The notes under the pieces: generated by a model
Database searches by the model: none
What the model was told of the DNA's origin: nothing
Seen by the model: the letters and a program-made list of their open reading frames with translations, nothing else
Assembly (NCBI GenBank): GCA_910589395.1
Contig: CAJUTL010000038.1
Coordinates: forward strand, 1 to 21,000
DNA length: 21,000 nt
Origin: an uncultured Oscillospiraceae bacterium
GTDB taxonomy: Bacteria > Bacillota_A > Clostridia > Oscillospirales > Acutalibacteraceae
Reading direction: 5' to 3'
Shown here: positions 12,978-19,951 of the stretch, in pieces
Position numbering within the stretch: the stretch's first letter is position 1
Layout of the letters: each line of letters opens with the position of its first letter
Program-made: the position numbers and the translations under genes

Positions 12978-13140
12978 GGGTTGTTTGAAAAAACGCAAAC
13001 GCCGTCTTTTTGCCCAAAGCGGATGAATTCCTGCGTTGGAAATCCAAGACGGGCATCAGCCCGTCTTGTGGTCCTCCGCCTTGAAACCGTCTCGCCTTGT
13101 ACAAAAATTCGGCATTTCCTCTATTTTCAAACAACCCCTA
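12975..13140. mobile_element. 162-bp MITE with 15-bp perfect terminal inverted repeats and TA flanks
   Basis: The left end GGGGTTGTTTGAAAA (12977-12991) and right end TTTTCAAACAACCCC (13124-13138) are perfect inverted repeats. Each is bordered by TA (12975-12976 and 13139-13140), as expected for IS630/Tc1-type target duplication. Subterminal sequences (GCCG-N2-TTTTTG and CAAAAA-N2-CGGC) continue the symmetry, and a central 10-bp hairpin (13045-13054 with 13059-13068) stands in the middle. It has no transposase, so it must be mobilised in trans. I have a memory of similar elements in gut Oscillospiraceae, untested here. Confidence 0.82.
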
Positions 13141-13164
13141 GTAAAAGGCTCTTGCCGCCGTAAG

Positions 13165-13193
13165 TTGACTTTTCCGCAAAATCCGGGTAGAAT
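13165..13193 (+). promoter_or_regulatory. sigma-A promoter of the small lipoprotein gene
   Basis: TTGACT (13165-13170), 17 bases, TAGAAT (13188-13193). It begins 25 bp after the MITE. Confidence 0.72.
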
Positions 13194-13196
13194 AAT

Positions 13197-13229
13197 AAGG
13201 CAATACCGCACAAAGTACGGTATTGCCTT
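13197..13229 (+). promoter_or_regulatory. 12-bp hairpin at the predicted 5' end of the lipoprotein mRNA
   Basis: AAGGCAATACCG (13197-13208) pairs perfectly with CGGTATTGCCTT (13218-13229) around a 9-base loop. The predicted start is near 13200, so the stem would sit at the very 5' end of the transcript. It could stabilise the mRNA. It lacks a U-run and is too close to the promoter to be a normal terminator for it. Confidence 0.55.
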
Positions 13230-13275
13230 AAAAGCATCATTTTGTAACACTGCTACTTTGGAAGGCGGAATTTTC

Positions 13276-13746
13276 TTGAAAAAACTGATTGCCGCGCTTT
13301 TGGCCGGCTGTATGCTTTGCTTTTTGGCAGGCTGTAAAAATCCCGATTCCCTGCAGCTGGATCTGTCCCGGGGCTACGGAGAAAACCTGAAGCTGATCCA
13401 TTTGAATGCCAGCACGGAGGAAAAGCGGGAGCGCATGGACGCCTTTGCCGGCGTTTTGCTGGACGCCAAGCCCCTTGAAAAGGATTTTTCCATGTTTGCC
13501 TATTATCCGGATTACTATTTGCAAATCACCGGAAAAGGGCTGGAATATACCTTAGACGATGCCGGCGTCATGCGGGAGGCTTCTCTCAAAACCGGCGAAG
13601 GCTTGTCTCTCACTGCCATTGTGGACGTCAACGGAGACTATGTGGATTTTTACCTGCCTGAGATCGATACGGCAGGAGCCTCCCCGGTGATTTATCGTTC
13701 CGCCATGTCCGCCGAAGCCTTCGTAAAGCTTGTAAACCATGCCTGA
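13276..13746 (+). CDS. small lipoprotein of unknown function
   Basis: This 156-residue exported protein has a signal peptide, KKLIAALLAGCMLCFLAGC, with lipobox LAGC and the lipidated Cys at position 20. The rest is a mixed alpha/beta domain (DFSMFAYYPDYYLQITGKGLEY, VDVNGDYVDFYLPEID) that I do not recognise. The start is TTG at 13276, chosen because it gives a proper signal peptide and follows GGAAGG; the frame is open further upstream into the MITE, but that part is not protein-like. The gene ends facing the ribosomal operon across a shared terminator. Confidence 0.72.
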   Translation: MKKLIAALLAGCMLCFLAGCKNPDSLQLDLSRGYGENLKLIHLNASTEEKRERMDAFAGVLLDAKPLEKDFSMFAYYPDYYLQITGKGLEYTLDDAGVMREASLKTGEGLSLTAIVDVNGDYVDFYLPEIDTAGASPVIYRSAMSAEAFVKLVNHA

Positions 13747-13757
13747 ATGGAAAAGAA

Positions 13758-13791
13758 AAAAGAGCTTCCCGAAAACCCGGGAAGCTCTTTT
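13758..13791. terminator. bidirectional terminator between lipoprotein gene and rpsR
   Basis: A 14-bp perfect stem (13758-13771 with 13778-13791) has A-rich and T-rich flanks. It serves the plus-strand lipoprotein gene and the minus-strand rpsF-ssb-rpsR operon, whose last stop is 32 bp away. Confidence 0.85.
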
Positions 13792-13822
13792 GATCTGTAC
13801 AGAGAAACCGCGCTTACGGTGC

Positions 13823-14071
13823 TCAGTCGCTGGTGTAAGGCAGCAGCGCCAGATGACGGGCGCGCTTGATCGCGACAGTCAGGGCGCGCTGGTGGTAAGC
13901 GCAGGTGCCGGTCACACGGCGAGGGAGGATCTTTCCTCTCTCGGAGATGAAGCGGCGCAGTTTAGCAACGTCCTTGTAATCGATAAATTCCGCGCGGTCT
14001 ACACAGAAAGCGCAAACCTTTTTGCGGCCCTTGCGTCCGCGGCGGATCTCTCTTTCGGGTCTATCAGCCAT
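13823..14071 (-). CDS. rpsR: 30S ribosomal protein S18
   Basis: This 82-residue S18 protein binds the small-subunit platform next to S6. The family core is evident: KVCAFC, then FIDYKDVAKLRRFISERGKILPRRVTGTCAYHQR and LTVAIKRARHLALLPYT. The CxxC pair (20, 23) together with the later Cys and His in TGTCAYHQR points to the zinc-binding form of S18. It is the last gene of the rpsF-ssb-rpsR operon, 43 bp after ssb, and ends before a bidirectional terminator. Confidence 0.97.
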   Translation of the reverse strand: MADRPEREIRRGRKGRKKVCAFCVDRAEFIDYKDVAKLRRFISERGKILPRRVTGTCAYHQRALTVAIKRARHLALLPYTSD

Positions 14072-14114
14072 AGCCTAAAAGCCTCCTTTATCACAAAATT
14101 ACTTTGAGAAGTCT

Positions 14115-14579
14115 TTAGAAGGGGAGATCATCGTCTCCCAAAATCTCCTCAAAATCTTCATTGCTTCCGCTGGAATAGGCGGGAGCCGGTTCGGAAAATG
14201 CCGGCCGCTGTCCCACGGGAGCGCCATCGTAAGCCCCTGCCGCCGAACCGCCGCTTTCCCGCTTGGAGCCGGTGAAGCTGACGTCGTTTGCCACGATCTC
14301 AAAGGCAGTGCGTTTGTTGCCCTGCTTGTCCTCGTAATTTCTCGTCTGGATCGGGCCGGAAACAGCCATCATCTGTCCCTTGGTAAAATACTTGCAAACA
14401 AACTCGGCAGTGCTCCGCCACGCCACCACATTGATAAAATCGGTCTGCCGCTCTGTGCCGGCCTTGGCATAAGAGCGATCCACCGCAAGGGTGAAGCTGG
14501 TAACGGAAACGCCTGTCTGTGTGTTTTTCAGTTCCGGGTCGGCGGTGAGCCTTCCCATAATAGCGGCAATATTCAGCAT
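14115..14579 (-). CDS. ssb: single-stranded DNA-binding protein
   Basis: This 154-residue SSB coats single-stranded DNA in replication and repair. The OB fold covers residues 1 to about 105 (MLNIAAIMGRLTADPELK, VTSFTLAVDR, TDFINVVAWRSTAEFV, KGQMMAVSGPIQTRNYEDKQGNKR). A Gly/Ser/Pro-rich linker follows, then the conserved acidic tip DDDLPF that recruits partner proteins. It lies 29 bp after rpsF and before rpsR, the standard Firmicute order. Its position in the ribosomal operon marks it as the chromosomal housekeeping copy. Confidence 0.97.
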   Translation of the reverse strand: MLNIAAIMGRLTADPELKNTQTGVSVTSFTLAVDRSYAKAGTERQTDFINVVAWRSTAEFVCKYFTKGQMMAVSGPIQTRNYEDKQGNKRTAFEIVANDVSFTGSKRESGGSAAGAYDGAPVGQRPAFSEPAPAYSSGSNEDFEEILGDDDLPF

Positions 14580-14608
14580 AATCAGGCACTCACTTTCTTA
14601 AAAGCGGA

Positions 14609-15055
14609 TCATTCTTCCGTGGAAGGGGCTTCCACGGCCTCGGCGGGAGCGGTCTCCACAGGAGCGGCTTCCACAGCCTCTTCCGCGATGGCCTCCACGT
14701 CGATGTGGTTCTCTTCAGCCTTCTGGGGCTTCTGAGGCTTCTGGGCGTTCAGGTGGCGGGGATCCCGCTTCACGATCAGCGTGCGCAGGATACCGTCAGT
14801 GATCTGGTACCGTCTGTCCAGCTCGGCGGTGAAGTCAGGCTCACACTCGAAATTGATCAGGGTGTAGTAGCCCTCGGTCTGCTTCTGAATGGGATAGGCG
14901 AAGCGGCGCTTCCCCCAATCGTCAACACTCTGCACAGTACCGCCGTGTCTCTCAATGAGAGACTTGAACTTCTCTACGAGCTCCGCGTTGCCCTCTTCGC
15001 CAAGCTTGGCGGAAGTGACGATAACGGTCTCATACAGGTTCTTTCCATCTGCCAT
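14609..15055 (-). CDS. rpsF: 30S ribosomal protein S6, with acidic C-terminal extension
   Basis: This is a 148-residue S6. Residues 1-102 are the ferredoxin-like core (YETVIVTSAKLGEEG, HGGTVQSVDDWGKRRFAYPIQK, GYYTLINFEC, DGILRTLIVKRDP). Residues about 105-148 form a low-complexity tail rich in Ala, Glu, Pro and Val. Many S6 proteins have acidic tails, and this one is longer than the 95-residue Firmicute norm. The start follows AAAAGGAGG. It is the first gene of the operon and its leader carries a hairpin that could be the S6:S18 feedback site. Confidence 0.96.
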   Translation of the reverse strand: MADGKNLYETVIVTSAKLGEEGNAELVEKFKSLIERHGGTVQSVDDWGKRRFAYPIQKQTEGYYTLINFECEPDFTAELDRRYQITDGILRTLIVKRDPRHLNAQKPQKPQKAEENHIDVEAIAEEAVEAAPVETAPAEAVEAPSTEE

Positions 15056-15084
15056 TTGTATTGCACCTCCTTTTGGTCTTTTGG

Positions 15085-15156
15085 CCCCGCACTTTCAGTT
15101 TTGCGCGGAGCAAGGAGCTTTTTGGAAACTCCACGCCGCTTGAAGCACAGCTTCAA
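15085..15156 (-). promoter_or_regulatory. rpsF leader with two hairpins, possible S6:S18 autoregulatory site
   Basis: Read on the minus strand, the leader first forms TTGAAGC/GCTTCAA (15156-15140), then CTCCGCGC/GTGCGGGG (15110-15103 with 15092-15085) around a ten-base loop, just upstream of the AAAAGGAGG site. An rpsF leader bound by the S6:S18 complex is known in many bacteria. I cannot confirm the conserved bulged CCG geometry by eye. Confidence 0.4.
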
Positions 15157-15167
15157 ACAGCTTGACT

Positions 15168-15195
15168 ATTATACCATAAACAGGGAAAAAGTCAA
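15168..15195 (-). promoter_or_regulatory. sigma-A promoter of rpsF-ssb-rpsR
   Basis: On the minus strand, TTGACT (15195-15190), a 16-base spacer and TATAAT (15173-15168). It gives a leader of roughly 105 bases before rpsF. Confidence 0.85.
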
Positions 15196-15291
15196 GGAAA
15201 ATGAGAAAAAACAGGCGGACCTGGAAAAAATTCTCCCATGCCCGCGCAGCTTTCGGAAATGCATGATTTTTGAAATGTGCTGCGTTTTTTC

Positions 15292-16350
15292 TCAAAGCAG
15301 CAGAAGAATGGCGGTACGCAGTACAAAATAAGCGACAGCCACGCCCAGGGAGGCCATAGAATTTACGCCGCCCCTGATCTGCAGGGCCATGGCGGGATCG
15401 CCGTCTGTTCCCTCCGCCTTGATCTCCCGTGTGGTGGAAACGCAGTGATTCATGTACATTTTATTGCCCCGCACCCCCACAAAGATCATACAGGCAAAGA
15501 TCAGCAGCAATACCAGAAGGGGCAGCATCAACTGAAAAAGAACGGTGGGATTTTGTGCCGCCAAAGTGGAGATGGCAAAATATTGCTCGTCAGTGAATAA
15601 ATAGATCTGCGTTGGATCAAGTCCCGCCTGGGCAGCCAATGCCGTCATGGCGGGATAAGCCACCAGCCAGTTGGCACATTGGAACGCGAGATACAAAGCA
15701 AACATCAGCCCGGTGACCACCGCGCCGTATTTGTACTGCTTACGATACAGCATCCAGGCCCCGGAGAAGAGAAAAGCGGAGAAATTGAATTTGTTTTTTC
15801 CGGTTCTCTTCATATATTGAAATACGGGCATATAATAGGCGGTGTTCTGCTTGACAAGCTTTGAGGCGTCTCCAAAGGTGATATCGGCGTCCAGCACCTC
15901 CGCCGGACTGACGCCGCCCATGGGGTCAAACCCAAAGGGAGGCATCACAGGATTGGAATAAGCGGTTCTCTGCGCGGAAAAGGGCGGCGGCTGTGAGCCG
16001 GGAACAGAGCCCGTGGGTGGCGTGTTGCTGTATTTTTGCGGCTCCCCCAGCAAAGAAGTACCGCACCGGCTGCAAAAGAGAGAGCTTTTCCCGTTTAGGG
16101 TGCCGCATACAGGGCATTCCCGATCTTTGATCTCCGCCGTGGGATCAGGCGCCTTCGGCGGGGCGGGCGGAGCCCACTCCTTTCCTTCCTTATGCAGGTC
16201 TTCAAAAATGCATTCTCCAGCCTGATGATAGCATTCCCGGTGATAGGGCGCCCCGCATTCCGGGCAGACTACAATATCGTCGTCCTTCCCAAAGGGTACG
16301 CCGCACACAGGGCATTTGATGCCGGTGAAATCAAACATAGCGAAAGCCAT
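15292..16350 (-). CDS. Prok-RING and zinc-ribbon membrane protein with DUF2628-like region
   Basis: This protein has 352 residues from my chosen start. Residues 13-47 form a RING-like treble-metal motif: Cys13, Cys16, Cys29, Cys32, His37, Cys40, His42 and Cys47, in CPVCGVPF, VVCPECGAPYHREC and YHQAGEC. This resembles Prok-RING proteins. A second zinc ribbon uses Cys79, Cys82, Cys93 and Cys96. A Pro-rich linker leads to a membrane region with NKFNFSAFLFSGAWMLYRK, the hallmark of DUF2628, and several helices. The ATG at 16350 follows AGGAAAAGGA; starts at 16392 (14 residues longer) and 16338 are possible. Function is unknown; bacterial RING-like domains are not assumed to be ubiquitin ligases. 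Confidence 0.82.
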   Translation of the reverse strand: MAFAMFDFTGIKCPVCGVPFGKDDDIVVCPECGAPYHRECYHQAGECIFEDLHKEGKEWAPPAPPKAPDPTAEIKDRECPVCGTLNGKSSLFCSRCGTSLLGEPQKYSNTPPTGSVPGSQPPPFSAQRTAYSNPVMPPFGFDPMGGVSPAEVLDADITFGDASKLVKQNTAYYMPVFQYMKRTGKNKFNFSAFLFSGAWMLYRKQYKYGAVVTGLMFALYLAFQCANWLVAYPAMTALAAQAGLDPTQIYLFTDEQYFAISTLAAQNPTVLFQLMLPLLVLLLIFACMIFVGVRGNKMYMNHCVSTTREIKAEGTDGDPAMALQIRGGVNSMASLGVAVAYFVLRTAILLLL

Positions 16351-16412
16351 TCCTTTTCCTAAACGATTTTTGCGGCGTCCGTGTTTTCCCATGATGCCGT
16401 TTTCTACCTTTT

Positions 16413-16440
16413 ATTCTACACTTTTTTTTTCAAAGCGCAA
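16413..16440 (-). promoter_or_regulatory. promoter of the Prok-RING membrane protein
   Basis: On the minus strand, TTGCGC (16440-16435), 16 bases and TAGAAT (16418-16413). The -10 is good, the -35 modest. Confidence 0.5.
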
Positions 16441-16512
16441 TGCGCATAAGCGCAAATTTTCAGATTGTTAATAATTATCAAAGAAAAGCGGTGAAGACTC
16501 TGGGAAAAAATG

Positions 16513-16541
16513 TTTACAAGTCCGGCAATTTTCGGTATAAT
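16513..16541 (+). promoter_or_regulatory. sigma-A promoter of prfB
   Basis: TTTACA (16513-16518), 17 bases, TATAAT (16536-16541). Predicted start near 16548, leaving about 90 bases of leader before the ATG at 16638. Confidence 0.8.
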
Positions 16542-16637
16542 AACTATAACTTTATTTTCCTGAAAACATGACAAGAACAGGATATCGAAAAATTCTCTTT
16601 TTTGACTTTTAGCGATAAAGGAAGGTTGCCGAAGCTT

Positions 16638-17765
16638 ATGCTACAATTTGAAGAGTTAAAACGCCAGCTGGAGGAGCAGGAGAAACTTCTTGAAGAGCTG
16701 GGAGAGGCCCTGGGGCTTGAGAAGCTGCGGGAAGAGGTGGAGATGCTGGAACACAAGTCCGCCGAGCCCGGCTTTTGGGACAATATGGCTGAAGCCCAGA
16801 AGATCACTCAGCGCATGGCCGCTCTGAAGGGCCGGGACGAGACCTATCAGAAGCTCTGCGCCCGGGCGGAGGACGCCATGGCGCTGATCGAAATGGGGGA
16901 CGAGGCCGAGGACCTGTCCCTGGTGCCGGAAGCCCAGGAGGAGATCGACGCCATCAAGGCTCAGGCAGAAACCATGCGGCTTTCCACTCTGCTCACCGGG
17001 GAATACGATAGCCACAACGCCATTCTCACTTTCCATGCGGGCTCCGGCGGAACAGAGGCCCAGGATTGGGCGGAAATGCTGTTTCGCATGTACAACCGCT
17101 GGGGAGAGCGCCACGGCTTCAAGGTTTCCACACTGGATTACCTGGACGGCGATGAGGCCGGCCTGAAAAGCGCCTCCATTCTGGTGGAGGGGGAGAACGC
17201 TTATGGCTATCTCAAAAGCGAGGCGGGCGTTCACCGCCTGGTGCGGGTCTCTCCCTTTGACGCGGCGGGCCGCCGCCACACCTCCTTTTCCTCTCTGGAG
17301 GTCATGCCGGAGATCGAGGAGGACAATTCGGTAGAGATCAATCCCGACGATATCAAAATGGAGGTCTACCGTGCCAGCGGCGCAGGCGGCCAGAAGGTCA
17401 ATAAGACCTCCTCCGCCGTGCGGCTGATCCATATTCCCACCGGCATCGTGGTGTCCTGCCAGGTGGAGCGCAGCCAGTACCAGAACAGAGACGTGGCCAT
17501 GAAAATGCTGATCTCCAAGCTGGTGGAGATCAAGGAGCGGGAAAACCTGGAAAAGATCTCCGATATCAAGGGCGAGCAGAAGGAGATCACCTGGGGCAGC
17601 CAGATCCGCTCTTATGTGTTCATGCCCTATACCATGGTAAAGGATCACCGCACTGGCTTTGAAACCGGCAACGTGAACGCCGTTATGGACGGCGAGCTGG
17701 ATGGCTTTATCAACGCTTACCTGGCGGCGAAGAGTCAGGGCACCCTGGGAGAAAATATCGAATGA
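16638..17765 (+). CDS. prfB: peptide chain release factor 2, no programmed frameshift
   Basis: This 375-residue release factor recognises UGA and UAA and triggers peptide release in the ribosomal peptidyl-transferase centre. The anticodon-like SPF tripeptide (about 205-207, VRVSPFDAAGRRHTSF) marks RF2, and the catalytic GGQ (about 250-252, RASGAGGQKVNKT) is intact. Length is normal. Most bacteria need a +1 shift at CTT TGA C near codon 26. Here the equivalent place (16713-16721) reads GGG CTT GAG with no stop, so the gene is a single frame. ATG 16638 is preferred over in-frame TTG codons because MLQFEELKRQLE fits the clostridial RF2 start, though AAAGGAAGG sits about 12 bases away. Confidence 0.96.
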   Translation: MLQFEELKRQLEEQEKLLEELGEALGLEKLREEVEMLEHKSAEPGFWDNMAEAQKITQRMAALKGRDETYQKLCARAEDAMALIEMGDEAEDLSLVPEAQEEIDAIKAQAETMRLSTLLTGEYDSHNAILTFHAGSGGTEAQDWAEMLFRMYNRWGERHGFKVSTLDYLDGDEAGLKSASILVEGENAYGYLKSEAGVHRLVRVSPFDAAGRRHTSFSSLEVMPEIEEDNSVEINPDDIKMEVYRASGAGGQKVNKTSSAVRLIHIPTGIVVSCQVERSQYQNRDVAMKMLISKLVEIKERENLEKISDIKGEQKEITWGSQIRSYVFMPYTMVKDHRTGFETGNVNAVMDGELDGFINAYLAAKSQGTLGENIE

Positions 17766-17770
17766 TCTGG

Positions 17771-17803
17771 CGCGCTGCCGCTTTCTGAAAAAGAGGCAGC
17801 GCG
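17771..17803 (+). terminator. terminator after prfB
   Basis: CGCGCTGCC (17771-17779) pairs with GGCAGCGCG (17795-17803) and is followed by TTTATG. The weak T-run suggests partial termination or readthrough to the GNAT gene. Confidence 0.6.
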
Positions 17804-17837
17804 TTTATGTATCAAAAGTGAAAAAGGAGGAAATTGT

Positions 17838-18338
17838 ATGAAATTTGAAATCGTATCAGTAAAGGAAGATGAAAAAGAGATCCTCCGCAATTTGCTGGAA
17901 AAATACCTGTATGAGTTTTCTCAGTTTGAACTGGAAGACGTGAATCCGCTGGGGCTGTATGGCTATTCCTATCTGGACGGCTACTGGACAGAGGACGGCC
18001 GCTGGGCCTTCTTCTTAAAGGCGGACGGAAAGCTGGCCGGGTTTGCCATGGTCAACAACTACCCCGAGGCGGGGAAGACCGATTATTGCATGTCGGAATT
18101 CTTCGTGATGCACAAATACCGCCGCTGCGGTCTGGGCAAATGGGCGGCCTTCCAGCTGTTTGACAGGTTCAAGGGTACCTGGCAGTTGAAGCGCCACCCG
18201 AAGAACCTGCCCTCCGTGGCGTTTTGGGACCGCGTGGTGGGCGAGTATACCCAGGGAAGCTTCCATCTGGAAAGCATGGGCGGAAAGATCGCCTACTCCG
18301 ACGGCACCCCCGGCGACGTGTTTTTCTTTTCCAGCTGA
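17838..18338 (+). CDS. GNAT family acetyltransferase
   Basis: This is a 166-residue acetyltransferase-fold protein. The acetyl-CoA loop is YRRCGLGKWAAFQLFDRF (R/Q-x-x-G-x-G type), preceded by the beta strand MSEFFVMHKY. The N-terminal half contains ILRNLLEKYLYEFSQFE, a pattern of the Firmicute GNAT group with predicted but untested function. AAAAAGGAGG lies seven bases before the ATG. It lies downstream of prfB, past a weak terminator, and ends before a strong one, so it is not in one transcript with the aminotransferase. It does not look like EctA. Confidence 0.85.
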   Translation: MKFEIVSVKEDEKEILRNLLEKYLYEFSQFELEDVNPLGLYGYSYLDGYWTEDGRWAFFLKADGKLAGFAMVNNYPEAGKTDYCMSEFFVMHKYRRCGLGKWAAFQLFDRFKGTWQLKRHPKNLPSVAFWDRVVGEYTQGSFHLESMGGKIAYSDGTPGDVFFFSS

Positions 18339-18364
18339 GTTTTGAGGTGAATTCTTAAACTTTT

Positions 18365-18405
18365 CCCTCTTTTCCGGTTTTTTCGGAAAAGAGGGTTTCC
18401 TTTTT
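18365..18405 (+). terminator. terminator after the GNAT gene
   Basis: A 12-bp perfect stem, CCCTCTTTTCCG (18365-18376) with CGGAAAAGAGGG (18384-18395), followed by TTTCCTTTTT. Confidence 0.82.
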
Positions 18406-18643
18406 GGAAAATTTATGGTAAACTGAATCTTGTTTGAAAAGAGTGAAAAGCGATAGCTGCGATTTTTCAAACATGCCCTGAACTGGGCCAAAATAAAACG
18501 AAAAACAGTATTGGCCCATTGCCGCTGGCAGGAAAACGCTGAAATGGCCTTTTCCTGCGAACAGCCCCGCTTCCGGCAGAACAGTCGAAGGCGTAGATCG
18601 CTGAATCACGGGCAGCGTCCGTGGTAGAAAGGATGGTAACAAA
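18406..18643 (+). promoter_or_regulatory. structured leader before the EctB-like gene
   Basis: Three hairpins follow one another: GTTTGAAAA/TTTTCAAAC (18432-18440/18464-18472), TGGGCCAA/TTGGCCCA (18484-18491/18511-18518) and GCAGGAAAA/TTTTCCTGC (18528-18536/18550-18558). A shorter CACGG/CCGTG pair lies closer to the gene. AAAGGA lies about ten bases before the ATG. I found no clear promoter (TAAACT at 18419-18424 has a poor -35), and no T-box motif. A cis-regulatory RNA or a small RNA gene are both possible. Confidence 0.4.
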
Positions 18644-19915
18644 ATGAGCACGGAAATGAACACAAGGCCCTTTGAAGAGTACGAATCCCAGGTGCGCTCC
18701 TACTGCCGCAACTTCCCCACGGTGTTTACCACCGCCAAGGGTCCCTTCCTCTATGATGAAGAGAGGAAGGAGTATATCGATTTCTTCTGCGGCGCCGGCG
18801 GCCTCAATTACGGCCACAATAACGATTACATCAAGGAAAAGGTGGTCTCCTATCTCCAAAGCGACGGCGTGATGCACGCCCTGGACATGTACACGGCGCC
18901 CAAGCGGGATTTTCTTACTTTTTACGAGGAAAAGATCTTAAAGCCCCGGGGGCTGAATTATAAGATCCAGTTTCCCGGCCCTACCGGCACCAACGCGGTA
19001 GAGGCGGCTCTGAAGCTGGCGAGAAAGGTGAAAAAGCGCCCCGGCATTTTCGCCATGATGGGCGGCTTTCACGGCATGACCCTGGGTTCCATCGCCCTGA
19101 CTACCGACGCCTCTTCCCGGGCGGGGGCGGGCGTTCCCCTGACCAACGTGACCCATCTTCCCGCCCCGTATATGTTCCCGGAGCTGGATACCCTGAAGTA
19201 TATGGAAACTCTGTTGACCGACGATCATTCCGGCGTGGAAAAGCCTGCCGCCATTATTTTGGAAACCGTTCAGGCGGATGGCGGCATCAATCCCTTCTCT
19301 GTGGAATGGCTGCGGGGCGTCCGGGACATTTGTGACCGCCACGATATTTTGATGATCGTGGACGATATTCAGGTGGGCTGTGCCAGAACCGGCTGGTTCT
19401 TCTCCTTTGAACGGGCGGGCATCGTGCCGGATATCGTGACTCAGTCCAAGTCTATCGGCGGGTACGGCATGCCCTTTGCCCTGGTGCTCTTTAAGCCGGA
19501 GCTGGATATCTGGGAGCCCGGTGAGCACAACGGCACCTTCCGGGGCTATCAGCTTTCCATGGTGGCGGCGAAGGCCGGCCTGGAAGTGATGCTTCAGGAG
19601 CATGTGGAGGAAAAGGTGCGGGAAAAGGAAAAGATCATCGCCCGGTATTTAGAAGAGATCAAGGCCATCGCACCGGAAAAGATTAAAACCAGGGGCATCG
19701 GCTTTGTGTGGGGAGTAGACCTCTGGCACTGCGACCCGGACGGCAAAACCTCTAAAGCGGTGCTGGACGAGTGCTTCAAAAACCGCCTGATCGTAGAGCG
19801 GGTAGGCCGTGGCAACGCGGTGATCAAGGTCATGCCCGAGCTGCTGATCGACGAGGAAACCCTGCGTAAGGGTCTGGAAATTCTGAAAAATGCGGTAAAA
19901 ACCGTTTTGGGTTAG
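18644..19915 (+). CDS. EctB-like diaminobutyrate--2-oxoglutarate aminotransferase
   Basis: This 423-residue PLP-dependent class III aminotransferase is closest in motifs to EctB, which makes 2,4-diaminobutyrate from aspartate semialdehyde with glutamate as donor. Key parts: FFCGAGGLNYGHNN (48-60), phosphate-binding GPTGTNAVE (112-120), GGFHG (140-144), cofactor Asp in VDDIQVGCARTG (239-250) and the Schiff-base lysine Lys269 in QSKSIGGYGMP. EHNGTFRGYQL near 300 is an EctB hallmark. Length agrees with EctB. No ectA or ectC lies beside it, so ectoine synthesis is not indicated in this window; diaminobutyrate may serve a peptide, siderophore or other product. The next gene starts 36 bp downstream. 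Exact substrate is uncertain among class III enzymes. Confidence 0.87.
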   Translation: MSTEMNTRPFEEYESQVRSYCRNFPTVFTTAKGPFLYDEERKEYIDFFCGAGGLNYGHNNDYIKEKVVSYLQSDGVMHALDMYTAPKRDFLTFYEEKILKPRGLNYKIQFPGPTGTNAVEAALKLARKVKKRPGIFAMMGGFHGMTLGSIALTTDASSRAGAGVPLTNVTHLPAPYMFPELDTLKYMETLLTDDHSGVEKPAAIILETVQADGGINPFSVEWLRGVRDICDRHDILMIVDDIQVGCARTGWFFSFERAGIVPDIVTQSKSIGGYGMPFALVLFKPELDIWEPGEHNGTFRGYQLSMVAAKAGLEVMLQEHVEEKVREKEKIIARYLEEIKAIAPEKIKTRGIGFVWGVDLWHCDPDGKTSKAVLDECFKNRLIVERVGRGNAVIKVMPELLIDEETLRKGLEILKNAVKTVLG

Positions 19916-19951
19916 CGGCTTTTTGTTTGATGATACTTCCAGAGGTTTTGT

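Noticed and set aside
14705..15331. 208-codon plus-strand ORF
   Set aside because: It is antisense to rpsF, whose protein identity is certain, and it runs across its promoter.
18406..18643. T-box leader
   Set aside because: No GGGTGGNACCGCG-type antiterminator motif is present, only GGATGGTAAC near the ribosome binding site, and no terminator competes with it.
17838..19915. Ectoine operon (GNAT as EctA plus EctB)
   Set aside because: The GNAT protein lacks EctA-like features, a strong terminator lies between the genes, and no ectC follows.
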